Source: UMGS1696 sp045643285
GTDB lineage: Bacteria > Bacillota > Clostridia > Oscillospirales > CAG-272
DNA: 64,000 nt
Assembly: GCA_045643285.1 (NCBI GenBank)
Contig: JAZUKN010000101.1
Coordinates: forward strand, 62,001 to 126,000
Direction of reading: 5' to 3'
Position numbers and translations under genes: made by a program. The notes under the pieces are model-generated. The model did not search any database and was not told where the DNA came from. It was given only the letters and a program-made list of their open reading frames with translations. Shown here piece after piece: positions 15,775 through 24,636 of the stretch; positions within the stretch are counted from its first letter, which is position 1; each line of letters begins with the position of its first letter.

Positions 15775-17871
15775 TCAGTCAGCGAGCGCGTCTTTTCTCG
15801 AAAGATTGAATCTGCCCTTGTCGTCAGTGCCGAGGTATTTAACCTTGATCTTGTCGCCGACGTTGCATACGTCTTCAACCTTCTCGGTGCGCTTTGTGTC
15901 GAGCTTCGAGATGTGTACAAGACCTTCCTTCTTCGGTGCGAATTCAACGAACGCGCCGATCGGGATGATTCTTGTAACTGTGCCTTCGTAGATAGCGCCG
16001 ACTTCCGGCTCGAATACGATTTCTTCGATCATGCGGCGAGCGGCTTCAATGGATGCCTTTTCAACGCCGGAGATGAATACCGATCCGTCTTCTTCGATGT
16101 CGACCTTTGCGCCTGTCTCTGCAACGATCTTCTTGATAGTTTCGCCACCCTTACCGATAACAGCCGCGATCTTCTCGGTGTCGATAGTCATGGAGTACAT
16201 CTTCGGTGCATATTCGGAAACTTCCTTGCGCGGTTCGGGAATAGCCTTGAGGATAACTTCGTCGATGATGTAATCGCGTCCCTTGTGCGTTACTGCGAGA
16301 GCTTCCTTGATGATCTCGGGAGTCAGACCGTCGATCTTGAGGTCCATCTGAATGGATGTGATACCCTTGTGAGTACCTGCGACCTTGAAGTCCATGTCTC
16401 CGTAGAAGTCTTCAAGTCCCTGAATGTCGATCATCGTTGTCCACGAGCCGTCTTCCGCCGTGATAAGACCACAGGAGATACCTGCAACGGGTGCCTTGAT
16501 CGGAACACCTGCGTCCATGAGTGCGAGAGTAGAGCCGCAAACGGATGCCTGAGATGTCGAGCCGTTAGACGAAATAACTTCGGATACGCAGCGGATAGCA
16601 TAGGGGAATTCTTCAACGGACGGAAGTACCGGAATCAGAGAACGTTCAGCGAGTGCGCCGTGACCGATCTCACGTCTGCCGGGGCTTCTTACTGCCTTTG
16701 CTTCACCGGTAGAGTAGCCGGGCATATTGTAGTGGTGCATATATCTCTTCGTCTCTTCTTCGGAGATGCCGTCGAGCATCTGAACGTCGGAGATAGAGCC
16801 GAGAGTTGCGATCGTCATGACCTGTGTCTGACCTCTTGTGAACATACCGGAACCGTGGTCGCGGTTGAAGAGGTGAACTTCTGCGGCGAGAGGACGGATC
16901 TGATCCATACGTCTGCCGTCAACACGCTTCTTGTCGTTGAGGAGCCAGCGACGAACGATCTTCTTCTGGATCTTGTAGATGAGTTCGGGAAGCATAACGT
17001 CGAGTCCTTCGTATTTTTCGGAGAACTTTTCGAGAATGTCGTCTTCGATAGGCTTCATCTTTGCGTCGCGGACTGTCTTGTCGTCTGTGTCGAGAGCTTC
17101 CATAACTGCCTTTTCGCAGTAGTTGAAGATTTCGTCGAACATATCGTGGTCAAGCTCGCAGGAGGGGTATTCAAACTTCGGCTTGCCGCAATCGGCTACG
17201 ATAGTGTCGATGAACGCGCAGAGCTTCTTGATCTCTTCGTGAGCCGTCATGATGGCTTCGTACATCTTGTCGTCGGAAACTTCAGCGGCACCTGCTTCGA
17301 TCATGACGACTTTCTTTGCCGTACCTGCAACGGTCAGTTCAAGAGAGGAACGCTCTCTCTGCTCAGCCGTCGGGTTGACGATAAGTCCTTCTTCTTCGGT
17401 GAGTCCCATGAATACGCCGCCGATCGGTCCGTTCCACGGAATATCGGAAATGGAAAGAGCGATGGACGCGCCGACCATAGCCGCGATCTCAGGGGATGCG
17501 TCGTGGTCAACTGCGAGAACGAGAAGCGAAAGAACTACGTCGTTGCGGAGGTCCTTCGGGAAGAGCGGACGGATAGGTCTGTCGATAACACGGGATGTGA
17601 GGATAGCCTTTTCACTCGGTCTGCCCTCTCTCTTGAGGTAAGAGCCGGGGATCCTGCCGACTGCGTAAAGTCTTTCTTCAAAGTCTATGGACAGGGGAAG
17701 AAAGTCGATGCCGTCACGCGGCTTTGCGGAAGCGGTAGCACAGCAGAGAACTGCAGTGTCGCCGTATCTTACGAGGACTGAACCGTTTGCGAGTCCTGCC
17801 ATTTTGCCGGTCTCGATTACGAGCGGTCTGCCGGCGAAGTCATAGGAGTATGTTTTGTACTTCTCAAACAT
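15775..17871 (-). CDS. pnp: Polyribonucleotide nucleotidyltransferase (PNPase)
   Basis: A 698-residue 3'-5' phosphorolytic exoribonuclease of RNA turnover. Two RNase PH domains (about 1-230 and 310-545) flank the all-helical region; the second holds the active site region with SSNGSTSQASVCGSTLALMDAGVP. The KH domain (IAAVIGKGGETIKKI) and the S1 domain (YEGTVTRIIPIGAFVEF) complete the C-terminus. Length and order match the family. It follows rpsO in the usual rpsO-pnp arrangement and is preceded by a strongly structured 230-nt spacer that may mediate control of its own mRNA. Confidence 0.97.
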   Translation of the reverse strand: MFEKYKTYSYDFAGRPLVIETGKMAGLANGSVLVRYGDTAVLCCATASAKPRDGIDFLPLSIDFEERLYAVGRIPGSYLKREGRPSEKAILTSRVIDRPIRPLFPKDLRNDVVLSLLVLAVDHDASPEIAAMVGASIALSISDIPWNGPIGGVFMGLTEEEGLIVNPTAEQRERSSLELTVAGTAKKVVMIEAGAAEVSDDKMYEAIMTAHEEIKKLCAFIDTIVADCGKPKFEYPSCELDHDMFDEIFNYCEKAVMEALDTDDKTVRDAKMKPIEDDILEKFSEKYEGLDVMLPELIYKIQKKIVRRWLLNDKKRVDGRRMDQIRPLAAEVHLFNRDHGSGMFTRGQTQVMTIATLGSISDVQMLDGISEEETKRYMHHYNMPGYSTGEAKAVRSPGRREIGHGALAERSLIPVLPSVEEFPYAIRCVSEVISSNGSTSQASVCGSTLALMDAGVPIKAPVAGISCGLITAEDGSWTTMIDIQGLEDFYGDMDFKVAGTHKGITSIQMDLKIDGLTPEIIKEALAVTHKGRDYIIDEVILKAIPEPRKEVSEYAPKMYSMTIDTEKIAAVIGKGGETIKKIVAETGAKVDIEEDGSVFISGVEKASIEAARRMIEEIVFEPEVGAIYEGTVTRIIPIGAFVEFAPKKEGLVHISKLDTKRTEKVEDVCNVGDKIKVKYLGTDDKGRFNLSRKDALAD

Positions 17872-17914
17872 TTTGATTTCTGCCTTTCTTTTTATTTATT
17901 TTTATTTTTGAGCC

Positions 17915-17990
17915 GCTCCGGTTCAGCGATTAAACAACGGTCGGACGAGCTGTTTTCGTCGGGCTGATGTTTAATCCCTAATCCGGGAGC
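17915..17990 (-). promoter_or_regulatory. Structured pnp leader RNA
   Basis: 17915-17936 and 17968-17990 are imperfect inverted copies (GCTCC..GATTAAACA type). They enclose a GACGA..TCGTC hairpin at 17944-17960 and form a two-tier stem about 40 bases ahead of the pnp start. The position matches the double-stranded leader that RNase III and PNPase use for autoregulation in E. coli; here this is inference. Confidence 0.55.
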
Positions 17991-18026
17991 GACAAACTGA
18001 CGGGGAAGTGCGGTTTTCTCTCTCTG

Positions 18027-18071
18027 CAAAAATATGCCGCGGCGGAAAATTTTCTGTATACCGCCGCAGCA
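18027..18071 (-). terminator. Hairpin between rpsO and pnp, possible attenuator
   Basis: Minus-strand TGCTGCGGCGG..CCGCCGCGGCA (one mismatch, 15-nt loop) is followed by TATTTTTG. The broken U-run suggests partial termination that lowers pnp relative to rpsO. Confidence 0.55.
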
Positions 18072-18098
18072 CAGAGTTGCGATAGAGATTATCGGAAA

Positions 18099-18365
18099 TT
18101 ACTTTCTCAGACCGAGCTTTTCAACGATCGCACGGTAACGCTCGATGTCTGTCTTCTTGAGGTAGTTGAGAAGGTTTGTTCTGTGACCTACCATTTTGTA
18201 CAGACCGCGGCGGCTGTGATGGTCGTTCTTGTTCTGCTTGAGGTGCTCTGTGAGAGATACGATTCTGTCAGTCAGAATAGCGATCTGAACTTCCGGAGAA
18301 CCTGTGTCTGTCTCGTTGATTTTGTACTGAGCGATGATTTCCTGTTTTCTTTCCTTTGTGATCAT
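18099..18365 (-). CDS. rpsO: 30S ribosomal protein S15
   Basis: An 88-residue primary 16S rRNA-binding protein of the small subunit platform. The chain has the diagnostic TGSPEVQIAILTDRI, LTEHLKQNKNDHHSRRGLYKMVG and RRTNLLNYLKK-like (GHRTNLLNYLKKTD) segments and ends in LGLRK; the length is standard. It has a consensus promoter about 125 nt upstream, and the leader contains small hairpins such as ATTGC-gttct-GCAAT, which may hold the S15 autoregulatory site. pnp lies downstream. Confidence 0.97.
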   Translation of the reverse strand: MITKERKQEIIAQYKINETDTGSPEVQIAILTDRIVSLTEHLKQNKNDHHSRRGLYKMVGHRTNLLNYLKKTDIERYRAIVEKLGLRK

Positions 18366-18489
18366 GATGTTTGCCCTTTCACCTTAAAAATTTTTTTATA
18401 TGAATTCCCGTCACTCAGCATCCGGCGGGTGAAATATTGCAGAACGCAATCTTTTATCCGGAAGCCGTGCCACGGGGAACCCAAATGCT

Positions 18490-18518
18490 ATTATACCACG
18501 TTTTCGCGCTTTTGTAAA
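18490..18518 (-). promoter_or_regulatory. SigA-type promoter of rpsO-pnp
   Basis: Minus strand TTTACA (18518-18513), 17 bp, TATAAT (18495-18490), leaving a leader of about 120 nt before rpsO. Confidence 0.82.
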
Positions 18519-18576
18519 TAGATAAATGGAATTATTTTACGTTATTTATTATAAAAATCACGCAAAAATACGGAAA

Positions 18577-19800
18577 TTACTTGTCGAGTTCGTATTTTCC
18601 GCGATATGTCTCGGCTTCACTTCTCTCGCACCACTTGCCGCCTGTGAAATCGGGGATCTCAAGCGGAGCTGAGCCGAGAGCTATCGACTTTTCGGACAGC
18701 GGAGTGATAGCCATCCATGTTGCGGTGTCGTAAGTGTCGATCGGCGGATACTTGCCTTCTGCGAGGGAGGTGAAATATGCGTCGAATACGAGCCAGTCCA
18801 TACCGCCGTGACCGCCGCGGATACCGATTTCCTCGAAGTCTTTCCAAAGCGGATGATCCCATTCCTTGCGGTATTCGAGCATATTGTTGTAGTAGTCCTT
18901 CGATTCGGGGCTCATACCGTCGAGGAAGATACCGTTCGCGTCTTCGCTGTAGAAGCCCTTTGTACCGCGAATGGTGATGTTGCGGGAGTAGTTGCGCGGA
19001 AGAGTGTTGTCAAGTGTGAGCGTGATAAGCTCGCCGCGGGCGCACTTGATGTTAGTCTTTACGATGTCGCCCTGACGGAACTTGTATGTTCTGAATTCGG
19101 GGTTTACGTCCTCATGCTGACGTGCGTATTCGTTTATGCCCCATGCACCCGACGCCATAGAAGAGAGCGTCATGAAACGGTTGCCGCGGTTGATGTCGAG
19201 GATCTTTGCGATCGGTCCGATTTCGTGAGTCGGGTAGTTGTCACAGCAGCGGTTCTTGAAGTTGCGTAGACGGTAGTGACGGTTCACGTCACCGTATGCG
19301 ATCTCTTCTCTGAGGTCGTGCTGATAGCCGCCGGTGCAGTATACGATATCGCCGAAGATGCCTGCGCGTACCATACGCAGAGCCATCATTTCGCCTCTGT
19401 CGTAGCAGCAGTTTTCGAGCATAACGCACTGGATGCCCGTTCTTTCGTATGTGCGGACGAGATCCCAGCAGTCGTCGAGGTCATAAGCGCCGCCGACTTC
19501 CGTAGCGACCTGCTTGCCGCAGTTCATTGCGTGAACAGCCGCCGGAAGGTGGTTGTCCCACGCGGACGAGATTATTACAACGTCAACGTCATCGGCTTCG
19601 ATGAGCTTTCTGTAGTCAGTCGTGCCTTTGGCGTTCCAGTCTTTCTTTTCCTTGAGGAATTTCTGAGCGGCGGCTACTCTGTCTTCGTAAACGTCGCATA
19701 CCCATGTTACCACGGTATCTTCACGCTCTGTGAGGATTCCCTGGAGATGTCCCATGCCGCGGTTGCCGCATCCGATAAATCCGACTCTGAATTCAGCCAT
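18577..19800 (-). CDS. Gfo/Idh/MocA-family oxidoreductase
   Basis: A 407-residue NAD(P)-dependent sugar or inositol dehydrogenase-type enzyme. The Rossmann start VGFIGCGNRGMGHLQGI and the cofactor loop TWVCDVYEDR are clear, followed by DVVIISSAWDNHLPAAVHAMNCGKQVATEVG with the usual E(K/V)-P-like position. The C-terminal domain carries NYPTHEIGPIAKIL with the likely catalytic histidine and GGHGGMDWLVFDAYF near the end. GGAG lies ahead of the ATG. It has its own strong promoter and no sugar transport neighbour. The substrate is unknown. Confidence 0.88.
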   Translation of the reverse strand: MAEFRVGFIGCGNRGMGHLQGILTEREDTVVTWVCDVYEDRVAAAQKFLKEKKDWNAKGTTDYRKLIEADDVDVVIISSAWDNHLPAAVHAMNCGKQVATEVGGAYDLDDCWDLVRTYERTGIQCVMLENCCYDRGEMMALRMVRAGIFGDIVYCTGGYQHDLREEIAYGDVNRHYRLRNFKNRCCDNYPTHEIGPIAKILDINRGNRFMTLSSMASGAWGINEYARQHEDVNPEFRTYKFRQGDIVKTNIKCARGELITLTLDNTLPRNYSRNITIRGTKGFYSEDANGIFLDGMSPESKDYYNNMLEYRKEWDHPLWKDFEEIGIRGGHGGMDWLVFDAYFTSLAEGKYPPIDTYDTATWMAITPLSEKSIALGSAPLEIPDFTGGKWCERSEAETYRGKYELDK

Positions 19801-19904
19801 TTTGATTCACTCCTATGTGATCCCGCCGTTTGAAAAACACTGTTCTCGGGAGGGAAATTATGCTGTATTGTTGTTTTTTTGACAAAATACATTCATTATA
19901 GCGT

Positions 19905-19933
19905 ATTATATCACCGACGCACGCGCTTGTCAA
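19905..19933 (-). promoter_or_regulatory. SigA-type promoter of the oxidoreductase gene
   Basis: Minus strand TTGACA (19933-19928), 17 bp, TATAAT (19910-19905), a full consensus match about 105 bp ahead of the ATG. A second TATAAT (19900-19895) follows in a weaker context. Confidence 0.82.
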
Positions 19934-20012
19934 GTACGGAAGGCACAAACTCCGGTGAAAGTTCGGAAGAAAAATCGGATGATCCCACACTGCAAGGGGA
20001 GGACTTTTGCTC

Positions 20013-20041
20013 TTGCATTTTTCGGTGCATTGTGATATAAT
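20013..20041 (+). promoter_or_regulatory. SigA-type promoter of ftsK
   Basis: TTGCAT at 20013-20018, 17 bp, TATAAT at 20036-20041. The predicted transcript start near 20048 is too close to the ATG at 20057 and supports the ATG at 20087. Confidence 0.7.
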
Positions 20042-20086
20042 CAACAATGTAGGATTATGATCCAATTTTATGCGAAAGGGCAGAAT

Positions 20087-22948
20087 ATGGCAGAGACAAA
20101 GAGATCCGCAGGCAAAAAAACGCAGACCGGCGCGCGCAAGCCTGCTTCAAAGAATACAAAAAACACAAGATCGGCACCTGTCCGCACGGCTTCGGTGAAG
20201 AAAACTCACTCCGGTGCGTTCGTCGACAAGGGACTGCCGTATGTTTTCGCGGTGTTCGCCGTCGTTATCGCGGTGTGCGTCATTTTCGGCGAGGGCTGGT
20301 TCGGTGAGGGAGTGAAAAAAGTCCTTACGGGGCTGTTTTCCGGCGCGGCTTATGCCGTTCCTGTCGTGATGCTCGTCCGCGCACTGCTCTGGAAACGCGA
20401 CACCGACGACGGACTGAGGACAAGCCGTTCGGTCTGCCTCTTTATTGTATTTCTTATCGTGACGATGCTTCTTCATATCCTCGGCGGCGGTGCGACCGGA
20501 TTTGTGCTTAAAGACCACTACGATAACGGTCAGTCGCTCGTCGGCGGCGGCGTCGTCGGAGGCGTTCTCGGAGAAGCGCTGAACGCATCTATCGGCTCGA
20601 CGGGTGCGCTTGTCATCCTGTTTACTGCGGCAGTTCTGCTCGCACTGTATGTCGGTGGACTTACGCCGCGCGGTATCTATATCCGCATCGCGTACGCGCT
20701 GAAATTCTCGAAAGAAAACCGCGAAGAAAAGCGCGCTATCCGTGAAGAAAACAGACAGAACGTGAGAGAACGCGAAAAAATAAAGGAAGAAGAGTATCTC
20801 GAATACCTCCGTGAAAAGAAGAGACGCGGTGAAGCTCCGCACGGGGAAGAAAACAACTACAATCCTGCCGAAAACGGCACAGACGGCGGACGTCAGTTCT
20901 TCAGATTCAGAAAAAAGAACAAAGAAAGCGGCAATTCCGCCGAACAGCGCGAAAAAGAACACATCGAAAATTCGCTCACCGAAATGATGTCCGACGATTT
21001 CAGGGACGAGTGCGAAAAAGAGTACGACGGGAGCGAAAAGCAGATCAGAATAGAGGATCAGCCCGAGAACGACGGTCTTGAGACAGCCGAAAACACGGAA
21101 GAAGAGCCGCTCACAGAGGACGAACAAAACGAAAAGATCTACGACGAAGTAATGCGTCGCACGAGAGAAAGAATAGAAAAGCAGAGACAGAACGACGGTT
21201 CCACCGACGAAATTAAAGCGGATCACGGACTTGATGCTGTCGGCGCGGCTGTCGCGCGTATCAGAGGTGAAAACGGCGCAAAGGCGGCGTCTGCAGAGGC
21301 GCTGGACTTCAGAGCGGAAGACCTTTTCGTCAATCCCGAGGACGCGGCTCTTATAGAAAAGCTCTCGACGGGTACGAACGGAAAAGAAAATTCTGCACTT
21401 GGCGTACAGCGTGAGACCGTATCGAAGCCGGATGCACCGAAAAATGCTAAAAAAGCGGAAGAGCCGGAGTACCGCTTCCCGCCGATCGACATTCTCGCAA
21501 AGGATCCCGGAGTCAGCGACAGCGGCGTAAAGGAAGAACTGCAGGAGAACGCCGTAAAGCTCGTCGAAACGCTGAAGAGCTTCAACGTAAAGACAAAGAT
21601 CGAAAATATCTCACGCGGTCCGACGATCACAAGATATGAGCTGCTTCCCGAACCCGGTACGCGCGTGCGCTCTATCGTAAATCTTGTCGATGATATTTCG
21701 CTCAATCTCGCCACGACAGGCGTGAGAATAGAAGCACCGATCCCCGGAAAGTCCGCTGTCGGTATCGAAGTCCCGAACAAAAAGCAGTCGACCGTACACC
21801 TGCGTACACTTATAGAAAACCCGCAGTTCACCGACGCAAAGAGCAAGCTCACGGTCTGCCTCGGCGAAAACGTCGGCGGAGAGCCGATCTACTTCGATAT
21901 AGCAAAAATGCCGCACATGCTCATCGCAGGCGCGACAGGTTCCGGTAAATCTGTGTGCATAAACTCGATCATCACGAGTATACTCTATAAAGCCTCGCCC
22001 GATGACGTAAAGCTCATCCTCATCGACCCGAAGAAAGTCGAACTCAATATCTACAACGGAATACCGCATCTGCTCGTTCCCGTTGTAAGTGAGCCGAAAA
22101 AGGCTGCCGGCTCGCTCTCGTGGGCGGTCAGCGAAATGGAAAGACGCTTCGGACTTATAGAGGCCGTCGGTGTGCGCGACATAAAGAATTACAACAAAGT
22201 CACAGAAAACGATCCCGGCTACGAATACCTGCCGAGAATAGTCATAATCATCGACGAGCTTGCCGACCTCATGATGACCGCTCCCGACGACGTCGAAGAG
22301 TCGATCTGCCGTATCGCGCAGAAGGCACGCGCCGCCGGTATGCATCTCATAATTGGCACACAGCGTCCGTCAGTCGACGTCATCACGGGACTTATCAAAG
22401 CGAATATCCCGTCCCGTATCGCGTTCCGCACGTCTTCTCAGATAGACTCGCGCACGATAATCGACATAGGAAGCGCGGCTAACCTCATCGGCATGGGTGA
22501 TATGCTCTTCAATCCCGTGGGTGCGCTCAAGCCGACGAGAGTACAGGGCGCGTACGTTTCCGAAGCGGACGTCGAAGAAGTAGTCTCTTACATCAAGAAT
22601 ATGAACACGGGCGCGGTCACATACTCCGACGAGATCGTGAACCAGATCGAAAGAGAAGCACAGCGCTGCGGAGTCAAGAAGAGTATGCAGTCCGAGCTTT
22701 CGGAAGACGGCGGAAGCGGAGACGAAGACCCGATGCTCGTGAACGCTATAGAGCTTGCGGTGGACAGCGGAAAAATCTCGACTTCCCTCATCCAGCGCCG
22801 CCTTTCTCTCGGCTACGGACGTTCCGCGAAGCTCATCGACCGCATGGAACAGCTCGGATATGTGTCTGCTCCGGACGGACAGAAGCCGCGTGAAGTCCTG
22901 ATAACGCGCGAGCAGTTTATGGAAATGCGGCTCAAAGAAGAAATATAA
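20087..22948 (+). CDS. ftsK: DNA translocase FtsK/SpoIIIE
   Basis: A 953-residue septal DNA pump that clears chromosome arms during division or moves the chromosome into the forespore. A basic N-terminal 50 residues, four membrane helices (about 55-210) and a long charged linker (about 215-440, RE/KE-rich) lead to the motor. Walker A is GATGSGKS (near residue 616) and Walker B is IVIIIDELADLM. The C-terminal gamma winged helix (SLIQRRLSLGYGRSAKLIDRME) reads KOPS/SRS-type sites. ATG at 20087 (GAAAGGG upstream) is preferred to 20057. tmk follows 25 bp later. Confidence 0.95.
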   Translation: MAETKRSAGKKTQTGARKPASKNTKNTRSAPVRTASVKKTHSGAFVDKGLPYVFAVFAVVIAVCVIFGEGWFGEGVKKVLTGLFSGAAYAVPVVMLVRALLWKRDTDDGLRTSRSVCLFIVFLIVTMLLHILGGGATGFVLKDHYDNGQSLVGGGVVGGVLGEALNASIGSTGALVILFTAAVLLALYVGGLTPRGIYIRIAYALKFSKENREEKRAIREENRQNVREREKIKEEEYLEYLREKKRRGEAPHGEENNYNPAENGTDGGRQFFRFRKKNKESGNSAEQREKEHIENSLTEMMSDDFRDECEKEYDGSEKQIRIEDQPENDGLETAENTEEEPLTEDEQNEKIYDEVMRRTRERIEKQRQNDGSTDEIKADHGLDAVGAAVARIRGENGAKAASAEALDFRAEDLFVNPEDAALIEKLSTGTNGKENSALGVQRETVSKPDAPKNAKKAEEPEYRFPPIDILAKDPGVSDSGVKEELQENAVKLVETLKSFNVKTKIENISRGPTITRYELLPEPGTRVRSIVNLVDDISLNLATTGVRIEAPIPGKSAVGIEVPNKKQSTVHLRTLIENPQFTDAKSKLTVCLGENVGGEPIYFDIAKMPHMLIAGATGSGKSVCINSIITSILYKASPDDVKLILIDPKKVELNIYNGIPHLLVPVVSEPKKAAGSLSWAVSEMERRFGLIEAVGVRDIKNYNKVTENDPGYEYLPRIVIIIDELADLMMTAPDDVEESICRIAQKARAAGMHLIIGTQRPSVDVITGLIKANIPSRIAFRTSSQIDSRTIIDIGSAANLIGMGDMLFNPVGALKPTRVQGAYVSEADVEEVVSYIKNMNTGAVTYSDEIVNQIEREAQRCGVKKSMQSELSEDGGSGDEDPMLVNAIELAVDSGKISTSLIQRRLSLGYGRSAKLIDRMEQLGYVSAPDGQKPREVLITREQFMEMRLKEEI

Positions 22949-22973
22949 GTAAAGAAATAAGGTATTATCAAAA

Positions 22974-23651
22974 ATGGCACTGTTTATTGTTCTCGAGGGG
23001 CTGGACGGCTCCGGTAAAGGCACGCAGACGGAGCTTCTCCGCGAAAGACTCGAAAAAGACGGCAGACGTGTGCGCGTCCTCGATTTCCCGAACTATTCTT
23101 CGGACGGATGCACGCTCGTCAAGATGTATCTCGACGGACGGCTCGGCGACGATCCCGACGACACGAACGCTTACGCCGCGTCGATGTTCTTCTCCGCCGA
23201 CAGATACGTCAGCTACGTGACATCGTGGAGGGAAGACTACGCACGCGACGACACAGTTATCATCGCAAACCGCTATACGACGGCGAACTCATATCATCAG
23301 ATCTCGAAAATGCCGGAGAGCGGCTGGGATTCGTTCCTCGAGTGGCTCTGGGATTTTGAATTCGACAAGCTCGGGCTTCCGCGACCGGACGGAGTTATCC
23401 TGCTCGATATGCCGGAGAGCGTTTCGACTGCCATGGTGAAAAATCGCAGCCGTGAGACCGGCAGAAAGATCGACATACACGAAAAGGACGAAGATTACCT
23501 CATCCGATGCCGCAAAGCCGCCGGATATGTCGCAGAAAAGTGCGGCTGGTCGGTAGTGAAGTGTGCGGAGGACGGCGACGAAGAACCGCGCTCACGTGAA
23601 GATATAGCCGAGGACGTCTATAAAGCGTTTATAAATATTGAGAATAAGTAA
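22974..23651 (+). CDS. tmk: Thymidylate kinase
   Basis: A 225-residue dTMP kinase making dTDP for DNA synthesis. The P-loop GLDGSGKGT is at residues 9-17, the DR motif occurs as ANRYTTANSYHQ, and a substrate loop FPNYSSDG follows strand 2. The lid region KNRSRETGRKIDIHEKD differs from the E. coli-type R-rich lid but is normal for clostridial proteins. In Bacillus tmk is followed by holB and yaaT; here those genes appear 2.8 kb further on, past an oppositely oriented sporulation block. Confidence 0.93.
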   Translation: MALFIVLEGLDGSGKGTQTELLRERLEKDGRRVRVLDFPNYSSDGCTLVKMYLDGRLGDDPDDTNAYAASMFFSADRYVSYVTSWREDYARDDTVIIANRYTTANSYHQISKMPESGWDSFLEWLWDFEFDKLGLPRPDGVILLDMPESVSTAMVKNRSRETGRKIDIHEKDEDYLIRCRKAAGYVAEKCGWSVVKCAEDGDEEPRSREDIAEDVYKAFINIENK

Positions 23652-23746
23652 AAAAATATCATACTGCTCCAAACAGACAGTGTCAGTTGACTCTGTTCTG
23701 CAGCAGAGAGGACAATTTTTCTTTTTTCGTTTTTCAGAGACTTGTA

Positions 23747-23790
23747 AAAGAGCCACCACTTCGCTCGGAAATGATGGCTCTTTCTTTTTT
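23747..23790. terminator. Terminator between tmk and the DUF1540 gene
   Basis: AAAGAGCCA (23747-23755) pairs with TGGCTCTTT (23775-23783) and is followed by CTTTTTTTC. It can serve tmk; the reverse side is less T-rich. Confidence 0.7.
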
Positions 23791-23792
23791 TC

Positions 23793-23990
23793 TTAACCGC
23801 AGCTTCCGTTCTTGCAGTTCGTGTCGAATACGAACGATTCGCAGTCCGTGCATTCGGTGACTGTCGGGTTCTTTTCGTGCGTACCGATGCAGACTCTTTC
23901 GAGCGAGCAGTAGTCACAGCTCTTCGCGTGGTTCGCGCACTGTGTTACGGTGCAGAATACGGAATGATTCGGCTTCTTCGTGTTTTCCAT
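23793..23990 (-). CDS. DUF1540 cysteine-rich small protein
   Basis: A 65-residue protein with regularly spaced cysteines (FCTVTQCANHAKSCDYCSLERVCIG, then CTDCESF, CKNGSC). This is the DUF1540 pattern found in Clostridia and Bacilli, often present in spore formers. It probably binds a metal ion such as zinc. No enzymatic role is known. It is 82 bp downstream of dpaB and may be the last gene of that sporulation transcript. Confidence 0.8.
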   Translation of the reverse strand: MENTKKPNHSVFCTVTQCANHAKSCDYCSLERVCIGTHEKNPTVTECTDCESFVFDTNCKNGSCG

Positions 23991-24072
23991 TTCGGTTTAC
24001 CGTCCTTTTTCTTTTTTCGGCAGAGAACTGTCCCTGCTTCGCCTTTATTATTCCCGCACCGCTCGTTTTTAT

Positions 24073-24636
24073 TCATTCGAGAAAGATCGGACGCGCCTGC
24101 TTTCCGTTTTCTGCCAATATCAGCGATTCTCTACATTTGTCGAAATCGGCGACGAGCGAGTGCGGCTTTTTTGTGATGTCGTCCTGTCGCATCGGGACAA
24201 AATACACGTTTTTTCTCTGCATCAGCGCGCCGATGTTCCGCATATTCGCGCTCATCGCGTCGTTTGAGGCAAGCGCGAGTACGAGCGGCCGGTCTGTTCG
24301 CAGATGCGCTTTCGCCGCCATTGTTACCGGAGTGTCCGTGATGCCGTTCGCCATTTTCGCGGCGGTGTTTCCGGTACAGGGACAGACGAGCATCAAGTCA
24401 AGCGGAGACGCCGCCAGCTTTTCGGCTTCTACAATTGTAGAAATAATATTTCTCTGTGCGATGCCGTTTATTTTTTCGATCAGCTCCGACGCTGTGCCGA
24501 AGCGCGTGTCCGTGTCGCGGACGGAGAACGAAATTATCGGCGTTATTTCGTATTCTTCTGCGAGCGAGCGCATTACTTCTATCGCCGCCGCGTGCGTGCA
24601 GAACGAGCCGCAAATGGCAAAACCGAGCCGCTTCAT
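24073..24636 (-). CDS. dpaB: Dipicolinate synthase subunit B
   Basis: A 187-residue flavoprotein-fold subunit (SpoVFB) of the enzyme that makes dipicolinic acid in the mother cell during sporulation. The start GFAICGSFCTHAAAIEVMRSL and the LMLVCPCTGNTAAKMANGITDTPVTMAAKAHLR segment match the family. It overlaps the end of dpaA by 4 bp, so the two subunits are translationally coupled. Dipicolinic acid chelates calcium in the spore core and is needed for heat resistance. Confidence 0.92.
   Translation of the reverse strand: MKRLGFAICGSFCTHAAAIEVMRSLAEEYEITPIISFSVRDTDTRFGTASELIEKINGIAQRNIISTIVEAEKLAASPLDLMLVCPCTGNTAAKMANGITDTPVTMAAKAHLRTDRPLVLALASNDAMSANMRNIGALMQRKNVYFVPMRQDDITKKPHSLVADFDKCRESLILAENGKQARPIFLE

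Noticed and set aside
15913..17781. Long open frame of over 600 codons antisense to pnp
   Set aside because: It is a shadow of the pnp reading frame caused by codon bias; it has no ribosome site and no recognisable motif, and pnp is certain on the other strand.
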